Source of the DNA: Actinobacillus delphinicola
GTDB taxonomy: Bacteria; Pseudomonadota; Gammaproteobacteria; Enterobacterales; Pasteurellaceae
Direction: 5' to 3'
Assembly (NCBI RefSeq): GCF_900638385.1
Contig: NZ_LR134510.1
Location: 1,054,001-1,118,000, forward strand
DNA length: 64,000 nucleotides
Under the pieces are notes generated by a model. That model ran no database searches. It saw only the letters and a program-made list of their open reading frames with translations, and had not been told where the DNA came from. A program made the translations under genes and the position numbers. Each line of letters starts with the position of its first letter. The stretch's first letter is position 1. This document shows, one piece after another, positions 36,379 through 46,786 of this stretch.

Positions 36379-37469
36379 GCTTTTTTGATGAGCCATACGC
36401 CAGTTTCCATGTGATCAGTATAAGGGAATTGATCGAATAAGGCAGCTTTTTCAATACGGTGGGTTTGACAAAGCGTTTCGAGGTTTTCGCACAATGTGTA
36501 TGGGTTGCAAGAAATGTAAAGGATACGCTCATAACCCTGAACCAATTTTACTGTGTCAGGATCTAAGCCAGCACGAGGCGGATCGACAAAGATCGTATTG
36601 CATTCGTAATCTTTAAGATTGATCCCACGTAAACGATTAAATTCACGTACGCCATTCAAGGCTTGGGTAAAGTCTTCGGCAGACATGCGAATGATTTGTA
36701 AATTTTCTACATGGTTTGCCGCAATATTAAATTGTGCAGCCTCAACACTTGGTTTTGCTACTTCAGTCGCTAAAACTTTACGGAAATTTTGTGCAAGAGC
36801 GATAGAGAAGTTACCGTTTCCGCAATAAAGTTCGAGTAAATCCTGCGTACTATTTTTTGTACAATCTACAGCCCAGCCAAGCATTTTTTGGTTAATTCCT
36901 GCATTGGGTTGAGTAAAACTATTTTCTACTTGACGATAAATGTAATCTTGTCCATTCACATTCAATACTTCATCAATATAATCGTGATCGAGGCAAATTT
37001 TTTGTTTGCTAGCACGTCCAATAAGCTGTAAATCAAAACCCTGGTTTTGTAATTGTATACGTAGCGCTGTAGCCGCCTTTTCCCATTCTTCATTTAGGGT
37101 TTTGTGGTAAAGCAGACTGACAATAATTTTATTACTTTGGGTACTGAGGTAATCAATTTGAAAAAGACGATGGCGTAATACATCATTTTCTTTTAGAAGT
37201 GGGATGATTGCCTGCATCATCTTATTAATTAATAAGCTACCTTGAGGAAAACTATCTATACGTTTACGTTGGCGAGTTTGTTGATCAAACATTATATGGA
37301 ACAAATCGTCACCTTCATGCCAAATGCGAAATTCAGCACGCATTCTAAAATGTTCTGGTGCTGAGGCAAAAATAGTAAGAATAGGGGCGTTGAAGGGGGA
37401 AAGTAAGTTTTGAAGTTTCGTTGCTTTTTGCTTGAGAAGCGTATCGTATTGTTCAGTTGGTAATAACAT
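36375..37469 (-). CDS. trmA: tRNA/tmRNA (uracil-54-C5)-methyltransferase
   Basis: A 364-residue enzyme making ribothymidine at tRNA position 54. The SAM-binding [16 protein letters not shown], the DPPRAGLD motif and the catalytic cysteine in [11 protein letters not shown] are intact. Length equals that of E. coli TrmA (366). It is followed by rsmJ with a four-base overlap, so the two RNA methyltransferases form an operon. Confidence 0.95.
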   Translation of the reverse strand: MLLPTEQYDTLLKQKATKLQNLLSPFNAPILTIFASAPEHFRMRAEFRIWHEGDDLFHIMFDQQTRQRKRIDSFPQGSLLINKMMQAIIPLLKENDVLRHRLFQIDYLSTQSNKIIVSLLYHKTLNEEWEKAATALRIQLQNQGFDLQLIGRASKQKICLDHDYIDEVLNVNGQDYIYRQVENSFTQPNAGINQKMLGWAVDCTKNSTQDLLELYCGNGNFSIALAQNFRKVLATEVAKPSVEAAQFNIAANHVENLQIIRMSAEDFTQALNGVREFNRLRGINLKDYECNTIFVDPPRAGLDPDTVKLVQGYERILYISCNPYTLCENLETLCQTHRIEKAALFDQFPYTDHMETGVWLIKKA

Positions 37470-37638
37470 AGGTTGCTTTTATCTGTAAAAATTCGCTCAT
37501 TCTATCAATTCTCATAATAGAAAAAAAGTAACAGATTAAAAAATAAACAATTGGAAGATATGAATTATTTTAACCCTAATGATTAATAAATTTTATTCAA
37601 AAAAATGGCATAATTGTTGCTTAAAATTTTGTAAAAGT

Positions 37639-37700
37639 TGATTTTTATTACAAAGGAAGGGGGAAATTAGGCTATAATTTTGTACACCTCAATGAGGTAT
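37639..37700 (+). promoter_or_regulatory. FNR-like box, -10 and leader hairpin of the Dcu gene
   Basis: TTGATTTTTATTAC (8 of 10 FNR positions) is centred near 37645. TATAAT lies at 37673-37678, putting the box about 40 bases before the predicted start, the usual activating position. A short ACCTC/GAGGT hairpin with a T run follows in the leader. Confidence 0.4.
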
Positions 37701-37740
37701 TTTTTATTATTTTTTATAAAGTCATACTTAGGAGAAATTT

Positions 37741-39063
37741 ATGTCATTAATGTTTTATATACAATTTGCCCTGGTGCTATTGTGTATCTTACTGGGAGCC
37801 CGAATAGGTGGGATTGGGCTTGGTGTTATGGGGGGCGTTGGGCTCGCGATTCTGTGTTTCGGTTTCCAACTTCAACCTGGTGGATTGCCAATTGACGTAA
37901 TGTTGATGATTATGGCCGTGGTATCTGCGGCAGCAGCGATGCAAGCTGCGGGTGGTTTGGATTATATGATCCGTATCGCAACTAAAATGCTTCGCAAAAA
38001 TCCAAAATACATTACCTTTGTAGCGCCTGCTGTAACTTGGTTATTTACCTTTATGGCGGGTACAGGTCACGTAGCTTATTCTGTACTACCAGTTATTGCT
38101 GAAGTGAGCCGTCATAACGGTATTCGTCCAGAACGTCCATTATCAATGGCCGTAATCGCTTCCCAATTTGCGATCGTAGCTAGCCCAATTGCAGCAGCGG
38201 TTGTAGCGGTTGTAGCTTTCTTAGAACCGCAGGGCATCACATTAGGCAATGTGCTTTGCGTGACCATTCCTGGTACTATTTTAGGTCTTTTCTGTGCGTG
38301 TATTTTTGTGAATAAAATGGGGAAAGAATTAAAAGATGACCCTGAATATCAAAAATTACTTAAAGATCCACGTTATGTAGAAGAAAATTTTGATACTAAT
38401 GATATTAAAGATGAAAAACTTGGTACAAACGCTAAAATTTCATTTTGGTTATTTATTTTAGGTGCGGTATTGGTCGTTTTAATGGGTGCCATTCCAAGTC
38501 TTCGTCCATATTTTGATGGAAAACCAATGGGTATGGCAAACAGCATTGAAATTATCATGCTAAGTGTCGCAGCAATTATTATTGGTATTTGTAAGCCAAA
38601 TGGCAATGCGATTACACAAGGTTCAGTTTTCCATGCAGGTATGCGTGCGGTTATTGCGATTTTTGGTATCGCATGGTTAGGTGATACCTTAATGAAAGCA
38701 CACCTTCCAGAAGTAAAAGAAGCCGTATCTAGCCTTGTAGAAGTGGCACCATGGGCATTTGCATTTGCACTGTTTATTCTTTCTGTGCTTGTAAATAGCC
38801 AAGGTGCAACTGTTGCTACCTTATTCCCAATCGCTATTGCAATTGGTATTCCTGCGCCAATTTTGATTGGGGTGTTTGTTGCAGTAAATGGTTACTTCTT
38901 TATTCCAAACTATGGTCCAATTATCGCAAGTATCGACTTTGATACCACGGGTACGACACGCATTGGAAAATATGTGTTTAACCATAGCTTTATGTTACCA
39001 GGCTTATTAAGTATGGCGTTTAGTTTAGGCTTCTGCTTGCTATTCGCACACTTATTCCTATAA
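37741..39063 (+). CDS. anaerobic C4-dicarboxylate transporter, Dcu family
   Basis: A 440-residue inner-membrane carrier exchanging or importing fumarate, succinate, malate and aspartate under anaerobic conditions. Conserved stretches are [14 protein letters not shown] near the N-terminus, [45 protein letters not shown] and [21 protein letters not shown]. It resembles both DcuA and DcuB; I cannot choose between them. GGAGAA precedes the ATG. It is a single-gene unit. Confidence 0.9.
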   Translation: MSLMFYIQFALVLLCILLGARIGGIGLGVMGGVGLAILCFGFQLQPGGLPIDVMLMIMAVVSAAAAMQAAGGLDYMIRIATKMLRKNPKYITFVAPAVTWLFTFMAGTGHVAYSVLPVIAEVSRHNGIRPERPLSMAVIASQFAIVASPIAAAVVAVVAFLEPQGITLGNVLCVTIPGTILGLFCACIFVNKMGKELKDDPEYQKLLKDPRYVEENFDTNDIKDEKLGTNAKISFWLFILGAVLVVLMGAIPSLRPYFDGKPMGMANSIEIIMLSVAAIIIGICKPNGNAITQGSVFHAGMRAVIAIFGIAWLGDTLMKAHLPEVKEAVSSLVEVAPWAFAFALFILSVLVNSQGATVATLFPIAIAIGIPAPILIGVFVAVNGYFFIPNYGPIIASIDFDTTGTTRIGKYVFNHSFMLPGLLSMAFSLGFCLLFAHLFL

Positions 39064-39081
39064 TTTCGATTTATAAATAAG

Positions 39082-39116
39082 AAAATCCCTGTAGGTGTAA
39101 ACTTACAGGGATTTTT
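39082..39116 (+). terminator. terminator of the Dcu gene
   Basis: AAAATCCCTGTA pairs perfectly with TACAGGGATTTT (12 bp) around a ten-base loop, followed by T residues. Confidence 0.9.
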
Positions 39117-39249
39117 GTTTATGGATAAAAATTTTATAGAAAAGCGGGGTGTGATGTATTTTTAAATTTATGAGGGAAGTAGGGTGGGAAGATATATTTA
39201 AAATAGGAAAAAATAAAAAATTTTTCCGAAAAATTAGGCGTGATTTTTT

Positions 39250-39283
39250 ATCTAAAAAAAACGCCTCATCTAACGAGGCGTTT
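39250..39283 (-). terminator. terminator of the potD gene
   Basis: AAACGCCTC pairs with GAGGCGTTT around a seven-base loop. On the minus strand it is followed by a T run. A degenerate dyad-family arm (TTTTTCCGAAAAATTAGGCG, 39221-39240) lies alongside. Confidence 0.85.
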
Positions 39284-39301
39284 GTGGTGTTAAGTTATGG
39301 G

Positions 39302-40366
39302 TTACTTATCAAATTGTGCTTTTAATAATTCCCAATATTTTTGGTAGATTGCAACCGCAGGACCTACGTCTGCTTGTACAACCCCTTTTTCAACCTGTGC
39401 TTTTGGTGGGAATAGAATTGGGTTGTTAGCAAGTTCAGGTGTTAACAATGCTTTAACACCATTATTTGGCATTGAGAAGCCCATGCGTTCAATCACTTCT
39501 TTCGCATTCTCTGGACGAAGTAGGAAGTTAATGAATTTATATGCATTGGCTACGTGTTTCGCGGTTGATGGAATCGCATAGTTATCCATCCAAAGGATAG
39601 CCCCTTCTTTTGGATAAATGAATTTGATATCTGGATCTTCTTTGTTTGCAAGATACGCAGAACCATTCCATAACATACCGATATTTACTTCGCCTTGTAC
39701 GAATGGTACTTCAGGGCTATCAGAGTTAAATACAAGAACGTTAGGCATTAATTTTAATAAACGTTCATACGCCGCTTTAATTTGATCTGGATTGCGAGTA
39801 TTTGGTGAGTCGCCATCAAGTAATAGAGCAATATGGAATACTTCACGTGCGTCATTTGTTAGCAATACTTGACCTTTGTATTTTGGGTTCCATAGATCAG
39901 CCCAACTGGTCACATCTTTAGGGTCGATATAAGCGCTATTTACGCCAATACCAGTTAAACCATAAGTGTAAGGGAGCGAATATTTGTTATTCGGGTCAAA
40001 ACTTTGGTTTAAAAATTCTTTTGGAATATAGTGGAAATTCGGGATTTTGCTGTGATCGATAGGTTGTAATAAACCTTCAGAAGCCATCTTATCAATGTAG
40101 TAACTTGAAGGGAATACAAGATCATAACCTTCGCCATCTTTAGCTAAAAGTTTTAATTTTGCATACATTTCTTCGTTACTCTCAAAAGTAGAGTAGATGA
40201 CCTTAATGCCAGTTTCTTTAGTGAATTTACTTACAAGATCAGACGGAATATAGTCTGTCCAGTTGTACACGTAAAGATCGTTATCAGCGGCAGACGCATT
40301 AACAGCAACTAATGCACACGCTGTGAGCATTAAGGATTTCATGCCTTTTAAAATAAATTTTTTCAA
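39302..40366 (-). CDS. potD: spermidine/putrescine-binding periplasmic protein PotD
   Basis: A 354-residue substrate-binding component of a polyamine ABC importer. The signal peptide ends near NASAADND, and the mature part begins [18 protein letters not shown], typical of PotD/PotF. The start appears to be TTG: AGGAG sits nine bases before it, while the first internal ATG (codon 9) has no ribosome site and would shorten the signal sequence. The ATPase and permease genes potABC are not adjacent, so the importer is encoded elsewhere or this is an extra binding protein. It is divergent from a putrescine-oxidase-like gene. Confidence 0.9.
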   Translation of the reverse strand: MKKFILKGMKSLMLTACALVAVNASAADNDLYVYNWTDYIPSDLVSKFTKETGIKVIYSTFESNEEMYAKLKLLAKDGEGYDLVFPSSYYIDKMASEGLLQPIDHSKIPNFHYIPKEFLNQSFDPNNKYSLPYTYGLTGIGVNSAYIDPKDVTSWADLWNPKYKGQVLLTNDAREVFHIALLLDGDSPNTRNPDQIKAAYERLLKLMPNVLVFNSDSPEVPFVQGEVNIGMLWNGSAYLANKEDPDIKFIYPKEGAILWMDNYAIPSTAKHVANAYKFINFLLRPENAKEVIERMGFSMPNNGVKALLTPELANNPILFPPKAQVEKGVVQADVGPAVAIYQKYWELLKAQFDK

Positions 40367-40555
40367 TTTTATTTTCTCCTACGCTCAATGGCGATTGTTG
40401 AATTTATGTAAAAAAGGTGGAATTTTTTTGTAAATACCACCGTTGTCGCGAAGTATAACAGATCTTTTTTAGATTGCCTCATAAAAAATTGACATATTAA
40501 TGAAAGGGAGTACCATTTTTTGCCGCTATTTTTTATTAAACCTTGAGAATCATTT

Positions 40556-41851
40556 ATGTTGGAATTTGCAAATAAGGAACATTACCGTTCTTATTATTTT
40601 GACACCAAGAATCAAACTATTACTTGTCCCGCTTTGACAAAAGATGCAAGTGCGGATGTATGTGTAGTAGGCGCAGGATTCTTTGGCTTATCAGCTGCAT
40701 TGGAGTTAGCACAAAAAGGGAAATCCGTTATCGTACTAGAAGGAGCTCGAATTGGTTTTGGGGCTTCGGGGCGAAGTGGTGGACAAGCGATCAATGGTTT
40801 TGAAGAAGGCATTGATGAGTATATCAAACATGTGGGTGAAGAAAAGGCACACAAGTTATGGGATATGTCATTGGAAGCCATTGATATCATTGATGAACGG
40901 GTTAAAGACTTTAATATTCAATGTGATTGGAAGAAAGGATATGCAACGTTAGCATTAAATAATCGTCGCATGGACGATCTTATTGCGATTGAGAAAGAAA
41001 GTCATGAACGTTTTGGCTATCAAAATATGCAATTATGGGATAAAAGCCAATTACAACAACATCTAGGTAGTGATATCTATGTTGGTGGGCTTTTTGATAG
41101 TAATTCTGGTCATCTGCATCCACTTAATTATTGTTTAGGCTTAGCAAAAGCATGTCTTGATCTAGGCGTTGTAATTTATGAGCAAACACCTGTCTTAGAT
41201 ATTAAACAACAGCATTTAAGAGCAGAAGTTATTACGGCAAAAGCAAAAGTAACCTGTAAAGATGTGGTTTTAGCAACAAATGCATATATCACTGAATTAC
41301 CGAAAAGTGTTCATCATGGTATTGCGAATAAAATTTTACCAGTTGAAAGTTGCATTATTGCAACAGAGCCACTTAGCCAAACTGTTGCCGATAGTCTTAT
41401 CAATAATGGTATGAGCGTTTGCGATAACAATCTTCTTTTAGATTATTATCGATTAAGTGCAGATAATCGTTTGTTATTCGGTAGTGATATTGATGCTAAT
41501 CAGCCATTAAGTGCGGCAATGCGCAAAGGTATGTTACGCGTATTTCCTCAGTTAGAAGGTGTAAAAGTGGATTATGAATGGAAAGGTCCGATTGATATGA
41601 CAGTAAATTCAACTCCACATTTTGGTCGTATTGCACCGAATATTTATTTTGCTCATGGTTATTCTGGACACGGCGTGGCCTTAACAGGATTAGCTGGACG
41701 AATTGTTTCTGAAGCAATTATGGGAGATGATGAGCGTTTGGCAATTTTTGAGCAATTAAGAGTACCATCTGTTTATGGTGGTAAATTAGTGAAAAAAATT
41801 GCAACGGCAATTGGTGTTCGTTACTACCGTTTTTTAGATAAATATCGTTAA
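40556..41851 (+). CDS. FAD-dependent amine oxidoreductase, PuuB-like
   Basis: A 431-residue flavoprotein of the DadA/glycine-oxidase superfamily. The FAD-binding Rossmann motif CVVGAGFFGLSAALEL is near residues 32-47, followed by GFGASGRSGGQAINGF, a combination typical of gamma-glutamylputrescine oxidase PuuB. The C-terminal part has FAHGYSGHGVALTGLAG. Divergence from potD, whose product binds polyamines, supports a role in putrescine breakdown. No gamma-glutamylputrescine synthetase or PuuC/PuuD is seen nearby, so the substrate could be another amine or amino acid. Confidence 0.75.
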   Translation: MLEFANKEHYRSYYFDTKNQTITCPALTKDASADVCVVGAGFFGLSAALELAQKGKSVIVLEGARIGFGASGRSGGQAINGFEEGIDEYIKHVGEEKAHKLWDMSLEAIDIIDERVKDFNIQCDWKKGYATLALNNRRMDDLIAIEKESHERFGYQNMQLWDKSQLQQHLGSDIYVGGLFDSNSGHLHPLNYCLGLAKACLDLGVVIYEQTPVLDIKQQHLRAEVITAKAKVTCKDVVLATNAYITELPKSVHHGIANKILPVESCIIATEPLSQTVADSLINNGMSVCDNNLLLDYYRLSADNRLLFGSDIDANQPLSAAMRKGMLRVFPQLEGVKVDYEWKGPIDMTVNSTPHFGRIAPNIYFAHGYSGHGVALTGLAGRIVSEAIMGDDERLAIFEQLRVPSVYGGKLVKKIATAIGVRYYRFLDKYR

Positions 41852-41921
41852 TTAGTATTGTTGGTTGTGATATTACCTGCAATTAGCATGAAATTGTTAT
41901 AAACTGATATTGTATATTTTT

Positions 41922-41963
41922 TTGATATAGAACAATGAATGATTGATTCTAAAGCAGTAGAAT
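41922..41963 (+). promoter_or_regulatory. FNR-like promoter of torCAD
   Basis: TTGATATAGAACAA (41922-41935) matches the FNR consensus at 9 of 10 positions. TAGAAT at 41958-41963 is a good -10 box, which puts the FNR box at about -41.5, the class II position. The match is seen; anaerobic control is inferred. Confidence 0.5.
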
Positions 41964-42061
41964 GTTCAGTTATGGCTAAACCGTCCTTATAAGTAAGTTA
42001 CACTATTTGACTTAAATAAGGTTGGGGGAGAGTCACTGTATTTAAATTTATCGGGGGATCT

Positions 42062-43234
42062 ATGAAAATCTGTCAATCTTTGAAGAATTTCTTCTTCAAA
42101 CCGTCAAGAAAGCTCGGTCTAGGTATATTACTAGTCCTTGGTGCTATTGTCGGTATTATTGCTAAAGTCAGTTTTGACACAGCACTTCACCATACAAGTC
42201 AAGAAAAATTCTGTGTAAGTTGTCACACAATGGAATGGAATGAACAAACCTTGATGCAAACACCACATGGTCATAACCAATTTGGTGTTACTGCTGACTG
42301 TGCTGCATGTCACTTACCGCATGAACAAATTCCAATGTACATTCGTAAAATAGAAGCACTTAACGAAGTATATGAAACTATTACAGGAAAATACGATAAA
42401 CCAGGTTCATTTGATGCTGATCGTTACAGAATGGCTCAAAAAGAATGGGCTCGTATGGAAGCAAACGGTTCTGCAGAATGTAAAGCATGTCACCGTTATG
42501 ATCGTATGGACTTTGATAAAATGCCATACAAAGCACGTGTTGCAATGAAAGCGGCTGCTGCGAAAGATCAAAGCTGTATCGACTGCCATAAAGGTATTGC
42601 TCACCCAATTCCAAAACCACCTAAAGGTGCTAACAATGGTATCGATCCTAACTTAGTTGCGTCTTCATTAACCGCAAATAAAGTTTATTATACTCAAGTA
42701 CAAACTCCGATTTATGCAACTGATGCATTGAAAAATCAAATCGGTTACTTAGAAGGCATTTCACCAGTTACCTATATTAAATCTAGCGGTAATGCAGATT
42801 TAGTTGAATTAAATATGTGGCGTAAAGAAAAAGGTTTCGGACGTATTTGGTACAATGATTTTGCGAAAAGTATCATGGATGCTGCATTAACTAAAGAATT
42901 TATGCAGTCAAATCCTAAATATCAAAGTGTTGAAACAAAAGTTGATCCATTAACTGGTATTACTTGGGAAAAAGTAAAAATGCAAGTTTGGATCCACCAA
43001 GGACAACTTACTGCGGATATTGCACCAATTTGGGCGCATGCAAAAGATATGTTCCAAACTTCATGCTCTGTTTGTCACAAACAACCAGATGTAAAACATT
43101 TTGATTCTAATACCTGGGTGGGCGTGTTTAATGGTATGAAAGGCTTTACAAGCTTAACACCAGTGCAAGCAAAACAAGTATTACGTTATTTACAAATGCA
43201 CGCATCAGACGCTGCTCCAGAAACAAGTAAATAG
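42062..43234 (+). CDS. torC: pentaheme c-type cytochrome of TMAO respiration (TorC/TorY)
   Basis: A 390-residue membrane-anchored periplasmic cytochrome of the NapC/NirT family that passes electrons from menaquinol to the reductase encoded next. One N-terminal transmembrane segment (about 18-36) is followed by four CxxCH haem sites at C51, C80, C140 and C172. A fifth is in the C-terminal domain at C335 (CSVCH), which distinguishes TorC/TorY from tetrahaem NapC. GGGGGA lies before the ATG. The reductase gene follows after 12 bases. Confidence 0.93.
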   Translation: MKICQSLKNFFFKPSRKLGLGILLVLGAIVGIIAKVSFDTALHHTSQEKFCVSCHTMEWNEQTLMQTPHGHNQFGVTADCAACHLPHEQIPMYIRKIEALNEVYETITGKYDKPGSFDADRYRMAQKEWARMEANGSAECKACHRYDRMDFDKMPYKARVAMKAAAAKDQSCIDCHKGIAHPIPKPPKGANNGIDPNLVASSLTANKVYYTQVQTPIYATDALKNQIGYLEGISPVTYIKSSGNADLVELNMWRKEKGFGRIWYNDFAKSIMDAALTKEFMQSNPKYQSVETKVDPLTGITWEKVKMQVWIHQGQLTADIAPIWAHAKDMFQTSCSVCHKQPDVKHFDSNTWVGVFNGMKGFTSLTPVQAKQVLRYLQMHASDAAPETSK

Positions 43235-43246
43235 GGAAGGAATATT

Positions 43247-45748
43247 ATGAAACAATCTCGCAGACAATTTTTAACTAGCGTTTCTGCAATGGCGGCAACT
43301 TTTGCTATGCCATCTTTCCTTGTCGCAAGAAAAGCAAATGCTGCTCAAGTAAATGGACAAGCAGCAGGAAACGCTTTCATGAATGATTGGCGTCTTTCAG
43401 GCTCCCACTGGGGGGCCTTTGAAGCTCGAATTTTGAATGGTCGAGTAGAGGAAATTAAAGCTTTTGGTTATGATAAGAACCCAACTGAAATGATCCAAGG
43501 TATTAAAGGTCTTATCTATAGTACTGCTCGTGTTCGTTATCCAATGGTTCGTTTAGATTGGTTTAAGAATCGTCAACATAGTGATACGACACAACGTGGT
43601 GATAACCGTTTTGTTCGTGTGACTTGGGATCAAGCTTTAGATATGTTCTATGAAGAATTAGAACGTATTCAACAAAATTATGGTCCATGGGCACTACAAG
43701 TTGGTGGTGGCGGTTGGCGCTCTACAGGTCAACTTCATAGCTGTGTAAATAATATGATCCGTGCGATTAGTATGCATGGTAACTTTGTAAGTACAGCAGG
43801 TGACTATTCAACTGGTGCTGGACAAATTATTCTACCTTACGTGTTAGGTTCAACAGTTGTATATGCAAATAACACCTCTTGGGAAATCATTCTGAAAGAA
43901 AGTGAAAACATTATTTTCTGGTCAACTGATCCAGTTAAAAACTTACAAGTTGGCTGGAACTGTGAAACTCATGAATCTTTTGCATGGTTGAAAAAATTAA
44001 AACAAAAAATCGCAGATAAAAAAGTTAATGTAATTAGTGTTGACCCAGTTGTAACAAAAACACAAAAATTCTTAGAATGTGATCATCAGTATGTGAATCC
44101 ACAAACTGACGTACCATTCATGCTAGCAATTGCATACGTACTCTACGAAGAAAAACTTTATGATAAGAAATTCTTGGATATGTACACTGTTGGTTTCGAA
44201 GAATTCTTACCTTATCTTTTAGGTAAAACAGAAGATAAAGTAGCGAAAACACCAGAATGGGCAGAAAAAATCTGTGGTATCAAAGCTGATCGTATCCGTG
44301 AATTTGCACGTATGCTTGCAGGCAAACGTACTCAGTTAATCTTCGGTTGGTCAATTCAACGTCAACAACATGGTGAACAACCATATTGGATGGCTGCGGT
44401 GTTGGCTTCTATGCTTGGTCAAATTGGTTTACCTGGTGGAGGTATTAGTTATTCTCACCACTATAGTTCAATTGGTGTACCAAGTTCTGGTGCAGCAATG
44501 CCAGGTGCATTCCCATTGAACTTAGATCCAGGTCAAACACCAAAATATCCAAGCACTGACTATAAAGGTTATAGCTCTGTTATTCCTATTGCTCGTGCAA
44601 CAGATTGCTTATTACACCCAGGCGAAACCATTAATTATAATGGTTCTAAAGTAACTTACTCACCATACAAAATGGTAATTTTCTCTGGTTGTAACCAATG
44701 GCACCGCCAACCTGAACGTAATAAGATGAAAGAAGCGTTCCGCCGTCTAGAAACTATCGTTTCTGTAAACTATAGCTGGACAGCAACTTGCCGTTTCTCT
44801 GATATCGTATTACCTGCAACTACACCTTATGAACGCAACGATATTGATGCGTATGGTTCATACAGTAACCGTGGTGTGATTGCAATGAAACAATTGATCG
44901 ATCCAATGTATGATGCACGCTCTGACTTTGATATTTTCAAAGGATTATGTGCACGTTTCGGTAAAGAGAAAGAATATTCTCGTGGTCTAAACGAAATGCA
45001 ATGGTTAGAATTCTTATACGAAGGTTGCCGTAAAGAAAATAATGCGAAAGGTAAAGCATTTGAAATGCCACCATTTGCAGAATTTTGGGAAAAAGGTTAC
45101 GTATTATTCCCAGAAGGTAAACCATTTACCTTTATGGAAGATTTCCGTAATGATCCTGAATTAAATGCATTAGGTACACCTTCAGGCTTTATCGAAATTT
45201 ATAGTCGTAAGATTGCAAGCTATGGATATTCACACTGTAAAGGACACCCAATGTGGTTCGAAAAAGAAGAACGTTCACATGGTGGTCCAAAATCAAATGA
45301 ATATAAATTCTGGATGCAATCAATTCACCCGAATAAACGTTTGCACTCACAACTTTGTGAATCAGCGCCTTTACGTGAAACTTATACAATCCAAGGTCGT
45401 GAACCACTCTATATCAACCCGAAAGATGCAGCAGCCTTAGGTATTGCTCAAGGTGATTTAGTTCGTGTTTATAACGACCGTGGTCAAGCGATTGTTGGTG
45501 CACATTTATCAGACGATTATCCTGCAGGTATTGTACGCTTACAAGAAGGTGCATGGTATTCACCACTTGATGCAAAAATTGGTGCAATTGATACTTATGG
45601 TGACCCGAATACTATGACAATTGATATTCCTACTTCAGAACTTGCACAAGCAGTATCATCAAATACTTGCTTAGTAAATGTTGAGAAATATCAAGGTAAA
45701 GCACCTGCACCAAATGGCTTTACTGGTCCAATCGTGGTTGATCTATGA
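43247..45748 (+). CDS. torA: trimethylamine-N-oxide reductase, molybdopterin subunit
   Basis: An 833-residue periplasmic Mo-bisMGD reductase of the DMSO-reductase family (TorA/TorZ/BisC). The twin-arginine signal SRRQFLT is at residues 4-10, with cleavage near KANAAQ. The molybdenum-ligating serine is S188 in AGDYSTGAG. No N-terminal 4Fe-4S cysteine motif is present, as expected for this subgroup. It reduces TMAO or related N- and S-oxides using electrons from TorC. The following chaperone gene overlaps its stop. Confidence 0.93.
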   Translation: MKQSRRQFLTSVSAMAATFAMPSFLVARKANAAQVNGQAAGNAFMNDWRLSGSHWGAFEARILNGRVEEIKAFGYDKNPTEMIQGIKGLIYSTARVRYPMVRLDWFKNRQHSDTTQRGDNRFVRVTWDQALDMFYEELERIQQNYGPWALQVGGGGWRSTGQLHSCVNNMIRAISMHGNFVSTAGDYSTGAGQIILPYVLGSTVVYANNTSWEIILKESENIIFWSTDPVKNLQVGWNCETHESFAWLKKLKQKIADKKVNVISVDPVVTKTQKFLECDHQYVNPQTDVPFMLAIAYVLYEEKLYDKKFLDMYTVGFEEFLPYLLGKTEDKVAKTPEWAEKICGIKADRIREFARMLAGKRTQLIFGWSIQRQQHGEQPYWMAAVLASMLGQIGLPGGGISYSHHYSSIGVPSSGAAMPGAFPLNLDPGQTPKYPSTDYKGYSSVIPIARATDCLLHPGETINYNGSKVTYSPYKMVIFSGCNQWHRQPERNKMKEAFRRLETIVSVNYSWTATCRFSDIVLPATTPYERNDIDAYGSYSNRGVIAMKQLIDPMYDARSDFDIFKGLCARFGKEKEYSRGLNEMQWLEFLYEGCRKENNAKGKAFEMPPFAEFWEKGYVLFPEGKPFTFMEDFRNDPELNALGTPSGFIEIYSRKIASYGYSHCKGHPMWFEKEERSHGGPKSNEYKFWMQSIHPNKRLHSQLCESAPLRETYTIQGREPLYINPKDAAALGIAQGDLVRVYNDRGQAIVGAHLSDDYPAGIVRLQEGAWYSPLDAKIGAIDTYGDPNTMTIDIPTSELAQAVSSNTCLVNVEKYQGKAPAPNGFTGPIVVDL

Positions 45749-46323
45749 TTAAAGCGTTACCCGAAGAAAATGCTTTCTTAATTCAGTGGCTTAGCAATGT
45801 GCTAGGTCACGAATTGAGTGAAGAGCAGTTTAATCAGTATCAGGAAGGCGTTTTTGAGCCTTTATTCCAAGCACTAGAGGAAGAAGGCTTTGGGAAATAC
45901 GTTATTGGCATGAAAGATGCTTTGGCAAATTTAAAGGCCGATAAATTTGGTTATTTAGAATTGGCTGCGGATTTTACCGAAACGTTTTTGTTAGATGGGG
46001 AAAGCAGTGCCTTACCGTATGCGTCTGCTTATTTAGATGAAGAGGCTACCGAGACTAACTTAAAATTTATGGATGGCATGTTGGATCGTTTCCAATTACA
46101 AATCAATAAAGAAAGTAAAGAGCCGAGTGATCATCTGTGTGTTTATTTAGAAATTCTAAATAAGCTTATTCCGGTTGTGTCAGAGTCTGAGCAACAATTG
46201 TTTGTTGAACACTATTTATTGACATGGTTGGTACCTTTTTATGAAAAAGTACAGAAGATTCCAACTAAGACCCAATTTTATCAGAATACTGTAGGTTTGC
46301 TAATTGCAATTCTGACTGCTTAA
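45745..46323 (+). CDS. torD: TorD-family chaperone of the TMAO reductase
   Basis: A 192-residue cytosolic all-helical chaperone that binds the TorA signal and assists cofactor insertion before Tat export. The motif [16 protein letters not shown] matches the TorD/DmsD core (E-P-D-H). Its ATG overlaps the torA stop (ATGA), fixing co-translation with its client. Confidence 0.92.
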   Translation: MIKALPEENAFLIQWLSNVLGHELSEEQFNQYQEGVFEPLFQALEEEGFGKYVIGMKDALANLKADKFGYLELAADFTETFLLDGESSALPYASAYLDEEATETNLKFMDGMLDRFQLQINKESKEPSDHLCVYLEILNKLIPVVSESEQQLFVEHYLLTWLVPFYEKVQKIPTKTQFYQNTVGLLIAILTA

Positions 46324-46343
46324 TTAGATTATATAAATTATAG

Positions 46344-46376
46344 AAGGTAATACTCTTAAAGGTATTACCTTTTTTA
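46344..46376 (+). terminator. terminator of torCAD
   Basis: AAGGTAATAC pairs with GTATTACCTT (10 bp) around an eight-base loop and is followed by a T run. Confidence 0.9.
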
Positions 46377-46786
46377 TTATAAATAATTCAATAAATAAAT
46401 TATTATTTAATAATTATTCATTTCTATTTTATTTCTCTTCATATATTCCTTTATTTTTTAATTTCTATTTATTTTTGATTCATTGTATTTTCCTATTTTA
46501 TAAAACGAAATAGTTTTTATTTAATTAGGAATATTACATATTTAGAAATAATACAAATTTATAGTTATTATAAAAAATAATTATAAATCATAAGGTTAAC
46601 AATTAATCATCACATTAATAATAAATGAGTATTTATAATGCAGCTTTAGTTGAGTATAACAACAATTAGTTCATAAAATGATCTAATAGATCCCCTAGAT
46701 AATTTTATGGTTAGGTTTTGCTAATGGGTATCAGTTTGATGGAATCCTGCAAAAATATTTTATCCAATTATTAAGAGGAGATGATT
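46377..46786. other. very AT-rich leader upstream of gadC
   Basis: No gene is seen in these 410 bases. The base composition is even more AT-rich than the neighbours, as in the leader of the antiporter at 29079. A GTTAACAATTAATCATCA segment at 46595-46612 matches that leader at 16 of 18 positions. AGAGGAG at the right edge serves the gadC ATG. Confidence 0.5.

Noticed and set aside
43247-45748. Assignment as biotin sulfoxide reductase BisC.
   Set aside because: The protein has a clear Tat signal and is linked to a pentaheme cytochrome and TorD, which fits a periplasmic TMAO reductase. Substrate overlap remains possible.
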